A stretch of DNA of 64,000 nt from Pollutimonas thiosulfatoxidans (GCF_004022565.1 NZ_CP022987.1:806001-870000), one strand, 5' to 3'; positions 19,393 through 28,115 are shown, numbered from the stretch's first letter. The notes: a model not told the origin generated them from the letters alone. Numbers and translations: made by a program.

Positions 19393-19438
19393 GGTCCGGC
19401 CCTGCAATCATGCATGATTGCAGGGCCGGACCTTTTTT
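19393..19438 (+). terminator. Intrinsic terminator of lon, perfect 40-bp palindrome
   Basis: Two 20-base arms (19393-19412 and 19413-19432) are fully complementary with no mismatch, then TTTTTT follows at 19433-19438. This is a strong rho-independent terminator for lon. The minus-strand xdhC gene ends at 19437 inside the T-run; on that strand no T-run follows the stem. Confidence 0.92.
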
Positions 19439-20405
19439 ATGGGTCGCGCTTTTGCACAATGGGCACGTGATATTTGGCGCAGGTCAGTTCAGCAAGTATG
19501 GCCACCGCGATCTCCGCCGGCGTGCGGGCGCCCAGGTATAGTCCGGTAGGGCCGTGCAGACGTGCTATGTCGGTCGGGGTCAGGTCGAATTCCAGCAGGC
19601 GTTCCTTGCGGATCCTGGTATTGCGCCGGCTACCTAGTGCTCCTACATAGAACGCCGCTGACTTTAGTGCTTCGAATAGCGCCATATCATCCAGCTTGGG
19701 ATCATGGGTAAGGGCGACGATTGCGGTGTGCGGATCGATGTCAAGCTCAAGTATGGTGTCATCGGGCATGCCTCGCCTAAGATCAACACCGGCAAGCGAC
19801 AGCCCGTCCAGGAATTCTTCGCGAGGGTCGATGATGACCACATCGTAGTCGGCGCCCATGGCGATCTGTGCCACACATTGCGATAGCTCCCCGGCACCAA
19901 TCAACACCAGCCGCCATCGAGGGCCATAGACCGAACGCATCCGCCTGCCATCGAATGACAGCGTTGCAGTTCGATCTGCATTGTGCAGTTCACAGGCCCC
20001 ACTGGGAATATCCAGGTCGCGCACAGTGATCTGTTTTGCCCGGATCCGGCGCAGCAACTCTTGGAGCATCGCCAAATCGGGACGGGGTTCGATGACGAGC
20101 TTCAAGGTGCCGCCGCAGGGAAGCCCGAATCGGTTCGCGTCGCCTTGAGCGACGCCGTAGACTGTGATCTGTGGCGTGGCATAGTCGAGCAGACCGCCAT
20201 GTCGCACCTGCCGGATGAGATCGTCCTCAATGCAACCGCCCGACACCGAACCATAGATCTGGCCGTCATCGCGTATTGCCAGCCATGCGCCTTCAGGCCG
20301 GGGCGCCGAGCCCCAGGTTTGCACTACGGTGACCAATGCTACGCGCCGGCCGGCCTCCAGCCATTCAATGGAACGCGTCAGTACGGATAAATCGGTGCTA
20401 TTCAT
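19437..20405 (-). CDS. XdhC/CoxI family molybdenum hydroxylase maturation protein
   Basis: A 322-residue XdhC/CoxI protein. The family is known to bind the molybdenum cofactor and to help its sulfuration and insertion into enzymes of the xanthine oxidase class. Here the N-terminal XdhC domain shows TWGSAPRPEGAWLAI and SVSGGCIEDDLI with the conserved Cys, plus a second Cys in FGLPCGGTLKL. A Rossmann-like C-terminal domain has LVLIGAGELSQC and the ending ARTPAEIAVAILAELT. It is the last gene of the cox operon and overlaps the membrane protein gene by four bases. Confidence 0.87.
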   Translation of the reverse strand: MNSTDLSVLTRSIEWLEAGRRVALVTVVQTWGSAPRPEGAWLAIRDDGQIYGSVSGGCIEDDLIRQVRHGGLLDYATPQITVYGVAQGDANRFGLPCGGTLKLVIEPRPDLAMLQELLRRIRAKQITVRDLDIPSGACELHNADRTATLSFDGRRMRSVYGPRWRLVLIGAGELSQCVAQIAMGADYDVVIIDPREEFLDGLSLAGVDLRRGMPDDTILELDIDPHTAIVALTHDPKLDDMALFEALKSAAFYVGALGSRRNTRIRKERLLEFDLTPTDIARLHGPTGLYLGARTPAEIAVAILAELTCAKYHVPIVQKRDP

Positions 20406-20896
20406 GTAACGGAGAATGCCTTCTTATGTGACTGTTGCGGTGCACGCGCTTGCCTTGCACTAGTAGCGGCCCGGCGGTCCAGGAAAGCCCAGGACATCAT
20501 GGAGCCGCCCATGCCGCCCATCATGCCGGCAAGCAGGGCGGTGGTGTTGTAGATTCCTTCGGCGGCGAGGACAGCGTGTGGCAAGAGGTAGCTGCCCAAG
20601 TTCATGCCCATGACCATCCAGGCGGCGCACGCCAGGCCGGACAGCAAATTGCTCGGTCGTCTCGTGACGAGCGCGGGCGCAAGGCTGCCGGCAAGCGTGC
20701 CCAGATGCATGAAGGGGAGGCAGATCCAATGCAAGCGGGTTATCTGGCCCAGGCTCAATGTGTCGGAGCCTGCGCACAGGCTGGTAAGCAGCGAGATGCC
20801 ACCCTGGCTGGCATCCACAGCCATGCCGCCGAGCATACCCAGGCAGGCCAGCAGCATGCCACGGTTGGCAAGGGATCTGAAGGTGTTGCGCCTCAT
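20402..20896 (-). CDS. Unrecognised small membrane protein in the cox operon, Met/Gly-rich
   Basis: A 164-residue integral membrane protein with about four hydrophobic segments (residues ~13-40, 57-78, 84-107, 112-138) and a basic, soluble C-terminal tail. I do not recognise the family. Notable are a His pair in membrane-facing stretches (LHWICLPFMHLG) and a Met/Gly-rich helix (LLAGMMGGMGGSMMSWAF). Both flanking junctions are four-base ATGA overlaps, with the mocA-like gene upstream and xdhC downstream, so it is translated as part of the CO dehydrogenase maturation set. Thioether-rich membrane helices can bind copper; a metal role is only a hypothesis. Confidence 0.75.
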   Translation of the reverse strand: MRRNTFRSLANRGMLLACLGMLGGMAVDASQGGISLLTSLCAGSDTLSLGQITRLHWICLPFMHLGTLAGSLAPALVTRRPSNLLSGLACAAWMVMGMNLGSYLLPHAVLAAEGIYNTTALLAGMMGGMGGSMMSWAFLDRRAATSARQARAPQQSHKKAFSVT

Positions 20897-21510
20897 GGTG
20901 TGAACCCCCCCGGTTCAGCCAGACACTTCAGAATCCGGGCATAGTCTTGGGGAGTGTCCAGGTCCGATACGTATCCGTCGTGCGTGACTTCATGCAGATA
21001 GACGGCGTCCGGATTGTCTTGTATGAGCTTGCGGCAACCGAGCTTGCGCAAGCCCTGGAGGATCTCCGGAATGTGCTGGCTGTGGAACATCACGGGATTG
21101 CCGCGTTGTCCCTGGAAAGAGGGCACGAGTATCGAGCCGTAAGGTCTGTGTTGATAGGCGAGTGCAAGTTCAGCGTAGTCGTCGGACGAGAGCAGGATTT
21201 GGTCGGCGAGACACACCATGACGGCATCGCAGCCTGGCGTCAATGCGGCCAGGCCCGCGTTGACTGAAGTCATTTGGCCCTGTGCGTAATTGGGGTTATG
21301 GATGATGCGTACACTTAGCCCCTTCAGGGCGTCGGTAACCGGACCGTGGTTGTGGCCGGTAACGACAAGGACTTCATGCGCCCCAGATGCCGCGATGGCT
21401 TGGGTGCTTCTGCGCACAACAGGCTCAACAGGGGCTGGCAGCAGCATTTTGTGGCGGCCCTGCATCCGGAGGGACTCTCCTGCGGCAAGGATGATGGCAG
21501 AGAACTTCAT
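20893..21510 (-). CDS. MobA-like nucleotidyltransferase, probable molybdenum cofactor cytidylyltransferase (MocA-like)
   Basis: A 205-residue NTP transferase. The nucleotide-binding signature ILAAGESLRMQGRHKMLLP is at the N-terminus, the metal-binding Asp in VCLADQILL is near residue 100, and the QGQRGNPVMF and GCRKLI segments match MocA/MobA folds. CO dehydrogenase uses molybdopterin cytosine dinucleotide, made by MocA from CTP, so this gene is inferred to supply that cofactor. It overlaps both neighbours by four bases. Confidence 0.83.
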   Translation of the reverse strand: MKFSAIILAAGESLRMQGRHKMLLPAPVEPVVRRSTQAIAASGAHEVLVVTGHNHGPVTDALKGLSVRIIHNPNYAQGQMTSVNAGLAALTPGCDAVMVCLADQILLSSDDYAELALAYQHRPYGSILVPSFQGQRGNPVMFHSQHIPEILQGLRKLGCRKLIQDNPDAVYLHEVTHDGYVSDLDTPQDYARILKCLAEPGGFTP

Positions 21511-22460
21511 GCTGGCGATGAACTGGACATTCGTTGGGCAATTTCCAGATATTTTTCGGGGTCATGATCGAACTTCGTCTTGCAGCCATTGCAGCAGAAG
21601 TAATGCGTGCCGCCGGCCACAGTAACCGTGTGCAGGGCGGTCGCCGGGTCGATGGCGCGCAGACATACCGGATTCACATACGATCCAACTGGCTGCGGGT
21701 CCATAGGGGCGGCGGCGCTCTGTACAGCGCCGGCTGCCTTGCGATGTTCGCGCACCAGTCCAGCTACGGCAGCCAGCGCGATTTCGGCTGGCGTGCGAGC
21801 CAGAATATCCGGCCCGGCAGGGCTTTCCAGGTCAGCCAGCCGTTGCTCGCTAATGCCCACGGATCGCATGGCAGCTATCAGGGCTTGGGCTTTGCGGCTG
21901 CTTGCAATAAGCAGCACTTTTCTGGCGGCGCTTCGGAGTGCGTCTTCCAGATTTCTTGCGTCGTCATTGCCTTGCGTGGCGACCAGAACGTAATCAGGGC
22001 CCGGTGTCGCGGTTTGCAAGTTATCCAAGGATATATGCCAGCCCAGGATGGCGGCCAGTTTAGCGGCTGCTGTCCCGGCGGGCGTCGACCCGGCGATGTA
22101 GAGGGTGGGCGGCGGGTTGACGGCTTGTATGAATAGATCAAGCGCGCCATTGCTGGCGCATGGCATGGCGTGATGCTCGGTGTCTGGATCGCTGATACCG
22201 CCGTCGTTGCTGATGCGGATCAACCTGGATCTTCCGCTTTGTAGCGCATCAAGGGCTACCTGCACCACGACTTCCTGTGCACAGCCCCCTCCTACCCATC
22301 CGCGCATGCGTCCGTCGGCCGTGATGATGGCCTGGGCCCCGACATACGCGGAGGTGGGCGATATGGCGCGCACGACTGTCGCCCAGGCGTAGGGCAGGTT
22401 CTGTCCAGAGAGATCGAGCGCCTCAGACAGGAGGCCAGTATCGAAGGAAGGCGGATTCAT
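21507..22460 (-). CDS. coxF: XdhC/CoxF-like maturation protein fused to a C-terminal YHS domain
   Basis: A 317-residue protein. The N-terminal XdhC domain has GWVGGGCAQEVVVQ with the conserved Cys; a Rossmann-like domain follows (LYIAGSTPAGTAAAKLAAIL, then ARTPAEIALAAVAGL). Residues ~262-307 form a YHS/TRASH-type metal-binding domain with Cys in VNPVCLRAID and a FCCNGCKTKF knuckle. The start at 22460 is fixed by an ATGA overlap with coxE; the longer open frame to 23012 is only coxE shadow. By position it is CoxF. The YHS domain suggests metal handling during assembly of the Cu-Mo site, which is inference. Confidence 0.83.
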   Translation of the reverse strand: MNPPSFDTGLLSEALDLSGQNLPYAWATVVRAISPTSAYVGAQAIITADGRMRGWVGGGCAQEVVVQVALDALQSGRSRLIRISNDGGISDPDTEHHAMPCASNGALDLFIQAVNPPPTLYIAGSTPAGTAAAKLAAILGWHISLDNLQTATPGPDYVLVATQGNDDARNLEDALRSAARKVLLIASSRKAQALIAAMRSVGISEQRLADLESPAGPDILARTPAEIALAAVAGLVREHRKAAGAVQSAAAPMDPQPVGSYVNPVCLRAIDPATALHTVTVAGGTHYFCCNGCKTKFDHDPEKYLEIAQRMSSSSPA

Positions 22461-23647
22461 CTGCAGATCCTCAAGATGTCGGGCAAGGCCTTTTCCAGGC
22501 TTGCCAGATTGCCGGCCGGGAGCAGCCCGTCGATAAACGGCAGTGCCGCTTGCATGCATGCGGATGTCGGCGTGTAACCGGGACGGCTTGCCAGGGGGTT
22601 CAACCACAGAATCCGACGTGTCTGTCGGCGAATGGCGGTCAGCGCGGTGGTTATCGAATCGGCCGGGTCGGTGTCGTAGCCGTCGCTTGCGATCAGTACA
22701 CAGCTTCGAGCGTGCAACAGTCTGCGGGCGTGGTCGCGGTTGAACTGTTCGAGGGAGGCCCCAATACGCGTGCCGCCCGCCCAGCCACTGGATAGTAAAT
22801 GTAGGCTTTCCTGGGCTCGGACGGGATCGGGGTCGCGTAGCGCTTGCGCTATGCCGACCAATTGGGTGTGGAAAATGAAGCAATGTACGTCGGTGAGCAG
22901 GGATGTGAGGATACGCGCCAGTCGTAAATAGAAGAAGCTGTACAAACTCATGGAGCGGCTGACATCCAGCAGGAGTATCAGCCGGGGACGTTGTTTCTGG
23001 CGCTTGCGCCAAGCCAGCTCCAGGGGCAGGCCCCCGTGCGAGACGCTGCGCCGCAGGCAGCGGGCCAGATCAAGGCGGCGGCCGCGTGCAGATGCCTGGT
23101 CTCGTCTCAGCTCGATCTGCCTTAACCGTTTCGCGAAGCTCTGCAGCAAGGCATCGAGGGCGCGTACGGAGTCGGGATCCTGCATATGACGAAAATCAGT
23201 ACGTTTAAGCGCTTCTTGTGAACTGGCGCCTTCTGATCTTGCCCCGCCGGGGGCGTCTTCCCCGTATCCGGAACCGGAACCGTCGTCCAGAGGCACGCCC
23301 TCAGTATGATCCGGCAGAGCGCTTGCTAGGCTGGTATCCACGCTGGGGCCGCCAGAGGTTCGGATTTCGGTGCGCCGGGGTGGAGGATCCGGCAAGAACC
23401 AGATGTCGAACAGGTCGTCGAACTGCCGCCACTCTTGCTGGCACTTGCACAGTATGCTGCGTAGCGTCCAACGTGCGATGTTGCGGTCCAACTGGCCAGC
23501 GTAGGCTAGCGCCTGTACTGCTGCCGGAGCATCTGCATGTTTATAGCCATTGGCGCGCAAGAATCCCGCGAAACCGAGGTAGCGGCCCTGGAGTTGGCTG
23601 GCTAGCGGCGTGATGCGCAGCGTGTCTTGCTGGATGGCTGTCAGCAT
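22457..23647 (-). CDS. coxE: CoxE, VWA-domain protein for CO dehydrogenase maturation
   Basis: A 396-residue von Willebrand factor A protein. The metal-ion-dependent adhesion site is intact: DVSRSMS (DxSxS), a conserved Thr in GWAGGTRIGASL and Asp in LIASDGYD. The N-terminal half is helical with a Ser/Gly/Asp-rich linker (about 125-150). CoxE pairs with the AAA+ ATPase CoxD in post-translational building of the CuSMo active site in carboxydotrophs. It overlaps coxD by seven bases and coxF by four. Confidence 0.9.
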   Translation of the reverse strand: MLTAIQQDTLRITPLASQLQGRYLGFAGFLRANGYKHADAPAAVQALAYAGQLDRNIARWTLRSILCKCQQEWRQFDDLFDIWFLPDPPPRRTEIRTSGGPSVDTSLASALPDHTEGVPLDDGSGSGYGEDAPGGARSEGASSQEALKRTDFRHMQDPDSVRALDALLQSFAKRLRQIELRRDQASARGRRLDLARCLRRSVSHGGLPLELAWRKRQKQRPRLILLLDVSRSMSLYSFFYLRLARILTSLLTDVHCFIFHTQLVGIAQALRDPDPVRAQESLHLLSSGWAGGTRIGASLEQFNRDHARRLLHARSCVLIASDGYDTDPADSITTALTAIRRQTRRILWLNPLASRPGYTPTSACMQAALPFIDGLLPAGNLASLEKALPDILRICR

Positions 23648-24534
23648 GCCGCAACCATCTTCTGTATGACGGGACGAGTCAGCCGTGCCCGGTCTTCGTG
23701 GGTTTTCACGAGGGCGGACAGCGAATCCAGGATGCGCTCGGTGCCATTTTCATCCAGTGTGCGCAGGTCCAGTTGCAGCAGCGCGCTGATCCAGTCCAGC
23801 GTTTCGGCGATGCCAGGTTTCTTCTTGAGATCCAGTCCGCGTAGTGACTGCACGAACTCTACCACCTGCCGTGCCAGTGCCAGGGGCGCATCGGGTACGC
23901 GAGCCTGGATGATCTTCACTTCCTTATTGAAGTCGGGATAGTCGACATAGTGATAAAGGCAGCGACGGCGCAGCGCATCGGAAAGCTCGCGCGTGCCGTT
24001 GGAGGTCAGTATGACATCAGGTCGGCTGCTTGCGCGTATCGTGCCGAATTCTGGTATGGAGACCTGGTAATCGGACAGGACCTCAAGCAGGTATGCCTCG
24101 AAGGCTTCGTCCGCCCGGTCGATTTCGTCGATCAGCAGCACTGGTGGCGGCGACGTCGTGATGGCTTCCAGTAGCGGGCGCTTGAGCAGGTATTGCTCGG
24201 AAAAAATGTCTTTTTCCTTTTCGGCAGTGCTGCGATCGTCATGCTCCAGCAGCTTGATTGCCAGCAACTGGCGCTGGTAGTTCCATTCGTACAGCGTCGA
24301 ATGGGCGTCCAGCCCTTCATAGCATTGCAGGCGTATCAGACGCGTGTTTCGTGCCAAAGCCAGCGACTTGGCGACATCGGTCTTGCCCACACCCGCTTCG
24401 CCTTCCAGCAAGACAGGGCGCTGCAAGGCTTTTCCCAGCACCAGGGTCGCCGTGAGGCTCGAGTCGGCGACATACCCGTGCTGCCCAAGCTGATTCTTCA
24501 GGTCAGAGATGCGGCTTGGCTGTTCGGAAGGCAT
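23641..24534 (-). CDS. coxD: CoxD, MoxR-type AAA+ ATPase
   Basis: A 297-residue AAA+ ATPase of the MoxR group. Walker A is GEAGVGKTD near residue 45, Walker B is VLLIDEIDRADE near 120, and sensor and arginine finger regions are present (LTSNGTRELSDALRRRCLYHYV). In Oligotropha CoxD unfolds or remodels apo-CO dehydrogenase so that sulfur and copper can be installed. The start at 24534 (MPSEQPSRIS) is preferred: GGAG lies about ten bases upstream, and the longer frame lacks family sequence. Confidence 0.92.
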   Translation of the reverse strand: MPSEQPSRISDLKNQLGQHGYVADSSLTATLVLGKALQRPVLLEGEAGVGKTDVAKSLALARNTRLIRLQCYEGLDAHSTLYEWNYQRQLLAIKLLEHDDRSTAEKEKDIFSEQYLLKRPLLEAITTSPPPVLLIDEIDRADEAFEAYLLEVLSDYQVSIPEFGTIRASSRPDVILTSNGTRELSDALRRRCLYHYVDYPDFNKEVKIIQARVPDAPLALARQVVEFVQSLRGLDLKKKPGIAETLDWISALLQLDLRTLDENGTERILDSLSALVKTHEDRARLTRPVIQKMVAAC

Positions 24535-24550
24535 AGGCGGCTCCTGACAC

Positions 24551-25159
24551 TTACGCTGAGTTTCTTGAAAATACGCGGCGGAACCAGTCGGCAATTACTG
24601 CCCACAGCAGCGACAGGCCGTTTAGTTCACTTGCTTTCTGCGTGGGTGGTGCATTCTGGACGGATGCGCTGCTTGCGTTAGGGCTGCCATCGGCCCGCGC
24701 CTCTTGCAGGGCCTGCACGCGGTCGGAGAAGTTGGCGATGAACTGCTTGAGTATGTGTTCGGACACGGTGTCCATCATGCGTCCGCCAAAGGTCGCCGCC
24801 TTGCCGTTCATGGTGATAGTGCTCCGCCCGATCAGTTCGCAGGTATCGCCGGTCGATTGCACAGTGGCGACCAGGTCCATCGACGCGCCAGATGTTCCCG
24901 TCGTGTCGGTGCCTTTTCCGGACAGGTGCAGCGTTTGCGTGTCGGCATCGATGTCCAACACGGCGATGTGGCCCCTGAAGGACATCGTGGCCGGGCCGAC
25001 ACGTACCGACACTGTGCCCTTGTAGTTTTTGTCGTCGATGCGTTCAGTGATGCTTGCGCCTGGCATGCATTGTGCAACGCCTTTTATATCTTGCAGGAAC
25101 TCCCATGCGGTGCTGGCAGAGCAGGGCATGGGGTAGGTCTTGTCTAGTGTGACTTGCAT
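24551..25159 (-). CDS. coxG: CoxG, SRPBCC-fold CO dehydrogenase membrane-association protein
   Basis: A 202-residue protein. Residues 1-150 are the CoxG/SRPBCC lipid-binding fold (TYPMPCSASTAWEFLQDIKG, MPGASITERID, YKGTVSVRVGP, MNGKAATFGGRMMD). A Ser/Ala linker leads to an amphipathic, hydrophobic C-terminal helix (LLWAVIADWFRRVF), a plausible membrane tether. CoxG proteins have been linked to recruiting CO dehydrogenase to the membrane and its quinone pool. Here the gene lies between coxL and coxD rather than after coxF. Confidence 0.9.
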   Translation of the reverse strand: MQVTLDKTYPMPCSASTAWEFLQDIKGVAQCMPGASITERIDDKNYKGTVSVRVGPATMSFRGHIAVLDIDADTQTLHLSGKGTDTTGTSGASMDLVATVQSTGDTCELIGRSTITMNGKAATFGGRMMDTVSEHILKQFIANFSDRVQALQEARADGSPNASSASVQNAPPTQKASELNGLSLLWAVIADWFRRVFSRNSA

Positions 25160-25170
25160 AGTGTCTCGAT

Positions 25171-27576
25171 TCAGCGTTTATCCAGGCCGAGGGCATGGCT
25201 TTGTTGCCATACCCGGTAGGCGTTGTGCGGCATGTTCATGTGAGTCACACCCAGGTGCGAAAAGGCGTCTACGACGGCGGATGTGAAGCAGGGAATGGAA
25301 CCGACGTGGGGCGATTCGGCCACACCTTTGGCACCCAGCGGATGGTGCGGCGACGGCGTAACAGTGAAGTCGGTTTGCCACTTTGGCGTCTCGACAGCCG
25401 TTGGCACGAAGTAATCCATTAAGGTTGCGCCCAGCAGGTTGCCAGCTTCGTCGTAAGGCATTTCTTGCGCCATGGCTACGGCAAAGCCTTCCGTCAGTCC
25501 TCCATGCACTTGTCCCTCGATAATCATGGGGTTGATGCGTGTGCCGCAATCATCCAGGGCATAGAATTGCCTGACTTTGGTTTCGCCGGAGTATCTGTTG
25601 ATGTCCAGGACACACAGGTAAGCACCAAACGGAAAAGTGAAGTTGGGCGGATCGTAGTAGTCGACCGCTTCCAGCCCCATTTCCATGCCTTCGGGCACAT
25701 TGCTGTAGGCCGCCAGGGCGACTTCCTTCAGGGTTTTGGTTTGGTCGGGCGAGCCTTTCACGACAAAGCGATCCAGATCGAACTCGACATCGTCGGGACT
25801 GACTTCCAGCAGATGCGCCGCAATCAGTCTTGCCTTCTCACGAATCTTGCGTGCCGCTCTGGCAATCGCTGCGCCCGCGACCGGAGTGGAGCGCGAGCCG
25901 TAAGTGCCCAGGCCGTAAGGCGCCGTGGAGGTGTCGCCCTCTTCAACCTCGATGACCGATGCGGGAATGCCCGCTTCAGTGGCTATGATTTGGGCGTAGG
26001 TGGTCTGGTGCCCTTGCCCCTGCGTAATGGTGCCCATGCGGGCAATTGCGGAGCCATCAGGATGCACCCGAATTTCGCAGGAATCGAACATGCCCATGCC
26101 CAGGATGTCGCACATCTTGGAAGGCCCCGCGCCCACCACCTCCGTAAAGGTACAAATACCTATGCCCATCAGCCACTCGGCAGCCGGATCATTACGCCGT
26201 TGGGCCTGCTCGGCACGCAGCGCCCGATAGTCCACAGCGTCCATTGCCTTGCGCAGTGCCGTCTCGTAGTCGCCCGAGTCGTACTCCAGCCCCATAGCGC
26301 TATGGTAGGGAAATTTTTCTTTTGGAATGAAGTTCTTGAGGCGTATCTCGGCCTTGTCCATGCCCAGCTTCTGGGCCAGGATGTCGACCATGCGCTCGAT
26401 GATGTAGACGGCTTCGGTAACCCGGAACGAGCAGCGATATGCGACCCCGCCCGGAAATTTATTGGTGTAGACGCCGTCAACCGAGACGAAGGCGTTGGGA
26501 ATATCGTACGAGCCGGTACAGACATGGAACATGCCCGCCGGAAACTTGGTCGGGTCGGCACAGGCGTCGAAGGCACCGTGATCGGCAGTAACGTGGACGC
26601 GCAAGGCCTTGATGCGGCCGTCCGTGTCAGCAGCCAGTTCGCCGGTCATGTGGTAGTCGCGGGCAAAGGCGGTGGCGCTGAGGTTCTCGGTGCGCGATTC
26701 TATCCACTTTACAGGCTTGCCGAGCACGATGGACGCCACGATAGAGGTTACATAGCCCGGATACACTCCGACCTTGTTGCCAAATCCGCCGCCGATGTCC
26801 GGAGAAACAATGCGTATCTTTGACTCTGGAATCGATGACAGCAGGCCGACTACCGTACGCACCACGTGTGGCGCCTGCGACGTGATGTACACCGTCAAGT
26901 CGCCGCGTACCTTATCGAACGATGCGACGCAGCCGCAGGTTTCCAACGGACAGGGATGAACGCGCGGATACAGCATCGATTCCTTTACCGTGACCTGCGC
27001 GGTGTCGAAGACACGGGCAGTGCGGTCCTTGTCGCCGGCCTCCCAGGTAAAAATGTGATTATGATGGCGGCGTGCGCCGTGCGCTCCGCTGTCCTTGCCA
27101 TGCAGGTCGTCACGTACGACCGGTGCGTCAGGTTCGAGGGCCTTGAAAGGATCGACCACGGCCGGCAGTTCTTCATATTCGACTTCCACCAGTTCGGCGG
27201 CATCCGCTGCTATGTAGCGATCATCGGCAACGACGAAGGCAACTTCCTGATTCTGAAATGACACTTTTTCGTCGGCCAGGACGGCCTGGACATCCCCGGC
27301 CAAGGTGGGCATCCAGTGCAGGTTAAGTGGCTTGAGGTCTTCGGCTGTGAGCACCGCGTGTACGCCTGGCAATGCCAGGGCGCGCGACTTGTCTATTTTC
27401 AGGATGCGTGCGTGGGCATAGGGGCTGCGCACCATGGCGCCAAACAGCATGCCGGGCATCTTGATGTCGTCTACATAGTTTCCCTTGCCCTGAATGAAGC
27501 GGGGGTCTTCGCGACGTTTGCGCGAGCAGCCAATGCCTTCAAGCTTGCTCAGTCGATCGATGTTGAGAGTGTCCAT
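25171..27576 (-). CDS. coxL: Aerobic carbon monoxide dehydrogenase large subunit, form I
   Basis: An 801-residue molybdenum hydroxylase subunit that oxidises CO to CO2 at a CuSMoO2 centre with molybdopterin cytosine dinucleotide. The active-site loop is AYRCSFR (residues 379-385, copper-binding Cys382, codon 26431-26433). This is the form I signature; form II enzymes have AYRGAGR. Also visible are the cofactor-contacting SQAPH near 235, IGGGFGNK near 265 and the catalytic-Glu region GAKGVAESPH. The start at 27576 (MDTLNIDRLS) matches the family length (about 809); a longer frame upstream runs into coxS. Confidence 0.97.
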   Translation of the reverse strand: MDTLNIDRLSKLEGIGCSRKRREDPRFIQGKGNYVDDIKMPGMLFGAMVRSPYAHARILKIDKSRALALPGVHAVLTAEDLKPLNLHWMPTLAGDVQAVLADEKVSFQNQEVAFVVADDRYIAADAAELVEVEYEELPAVVDPFKALEPDAPVVRDDLHGKDSGAHGARRHHNHIFTWEAGDKDRTARVFDTAQVTVKESMLYPRVHPCPLETCGCVASFDKVRGDLTVYITSQAPHVVRTVVGLLSSIPESKIRIVSPDIGGGFGNKVGVYPGYVTSIVASIVLGKPVKWIESRTENLSATAFARDYHMTGELAADTDGRIKALRVHVTADHGAFDACADPTKFPAGMFHVCTGSYDIPNAFVSVDGVYTNKFPGGVAYRCSFRVTEAVYIIERMVDILAQKLGMDKAEIRLKNFIPKEKFPYHSAMGLEYDSGDYETALRKAMDAVDYRALRAEQAQRRNDPAAEWLMGIGICTFTEVVGAGPSKMCDILGMGMFDSCEIRVHPDGSAIARMGTITQGQGHQTTYAQIIATEAGIPASVIEVEEGDTSTAPYGLGTYGSRSTPVAGAAIARAARKIREKARLIAAHLLEVSPDDVEFDLDRFVVKGSPDQTKTLKEVALAAYSNVPEGMEMGLEAVDYYDPPNFTFPFGAYLCVLDINRYSGETKVRQFYALDDCGTRINPMIIEGQVHGGLTEGFAVAMAQEMPYDEAGNLLGATLMDYFVPTAVETPKWQTDFTVTPSPHHPLGAKGVAESPHVGSIPCFTSAVVDAFSHLGVTHMNMPHNAYRVWQQSHALGLDKR

Positions 27577-27593
27577 TTGGGTCTCCGGCAATC

Positions 27594-28115
27594 TTAGTTG
27601 GCAACATCCGTCATTAGGGGATGCGAGGATTCGACGGCTATGCCGCGTAGTTTCTTGGCTGCATGCTGGACCGCCTTGACGATATTTTGATAGCCCGTAC
27701 AGCGGCAAAGGTTGCCAGCGATCCAGTAGCGGATTTCCTCTTCGCTCGGATCGGGTATTTCGTGCAGCAGCCGGTAGGTGCGCACGATCATGCCGGGCGT
27801 ACAGAACCCGCACTGGAGGCCGTGCTCTTGCATGAAGGCTTCCTGTATGGCGTGCAGCTCGCCATCTTGAGCGAGCCCCTCGACCGTCAGGATCTCGCGC
27901 CCTTCGGCCTGTACGGTGAGCATCGTGCACGACTTCACCGACAGGCCATCGATATCGACGGTACAGGCTCCGCAGTGCGAGGTTTCACAACCGATGTGAG
28001 GGCCGGTGTGCTGACACTTCTCGCGCAGGGTGTGTATGAGTAGTTCTCGTGGTTCGACGGCTACGTCCGCAGGCTTGCCGTTCAACACAAATGACACCAG
28101 GGTTTTCTTGCTCAT
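27594..28115 (-). CDS. coxS: Carbon monoxide dehydrogenase small iron-sulfur subunit
   Basis: A 173-residue subunit carrying two [2Fe-2S] clusters that pass electrons from the Mo site to FAD. The plant-ferredoxin-type cluster ligands are Cys43, 48, 51 (GCETSHCGAC) and 63 (KSCTML). The second cluster uses Cys102, 105 (QCGFCTPGMI) and 137, 139 (GNLCRCTGY). All eight are present. It lies 12 bases after coxM and 17 before coxL, in the normal M-S-L order. Confidence 0.96.
   Translation of the reverse strand: MSKKTLVSFVLNGKPADVAVEPRELLIHTLREKCQHTGPHIGCETSHCGACTVDIDGLSVKSCTMLTVQAEGREILTVEGLAQDGELHAIQEAFMQEHGLQCGFCTPGMIVRTYRLLHEIPDPSEEEIRYWIAGNLCRCTGYQNIVKAVQHAAKKLRGIAVESSHPLMTDVAN

Noticed and set aside
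22461..23012. Long open frame ahead of the coxF start
   Set aside because: It lies entirely within coxE on the same strand in another frame, is proline/arginine-rich without domain signals, and the ATGA overlap marks the real start.
25171..27576. CoxL as a form II (CO dehydrogenase-like) protein
   Set aside because: The active-site loop is AYRCSFR, not AYRGAGR, and the accessory genes coxD, coxE, coxF and rcoM match form I clusters.
27577..27930. A 118-residue N-terminal extension of CoxL in the same open frame
   Set aside because: It lies inside coxS, has no CoxL family sequence, and the MDTLNIDRLS start gives the normal family length.
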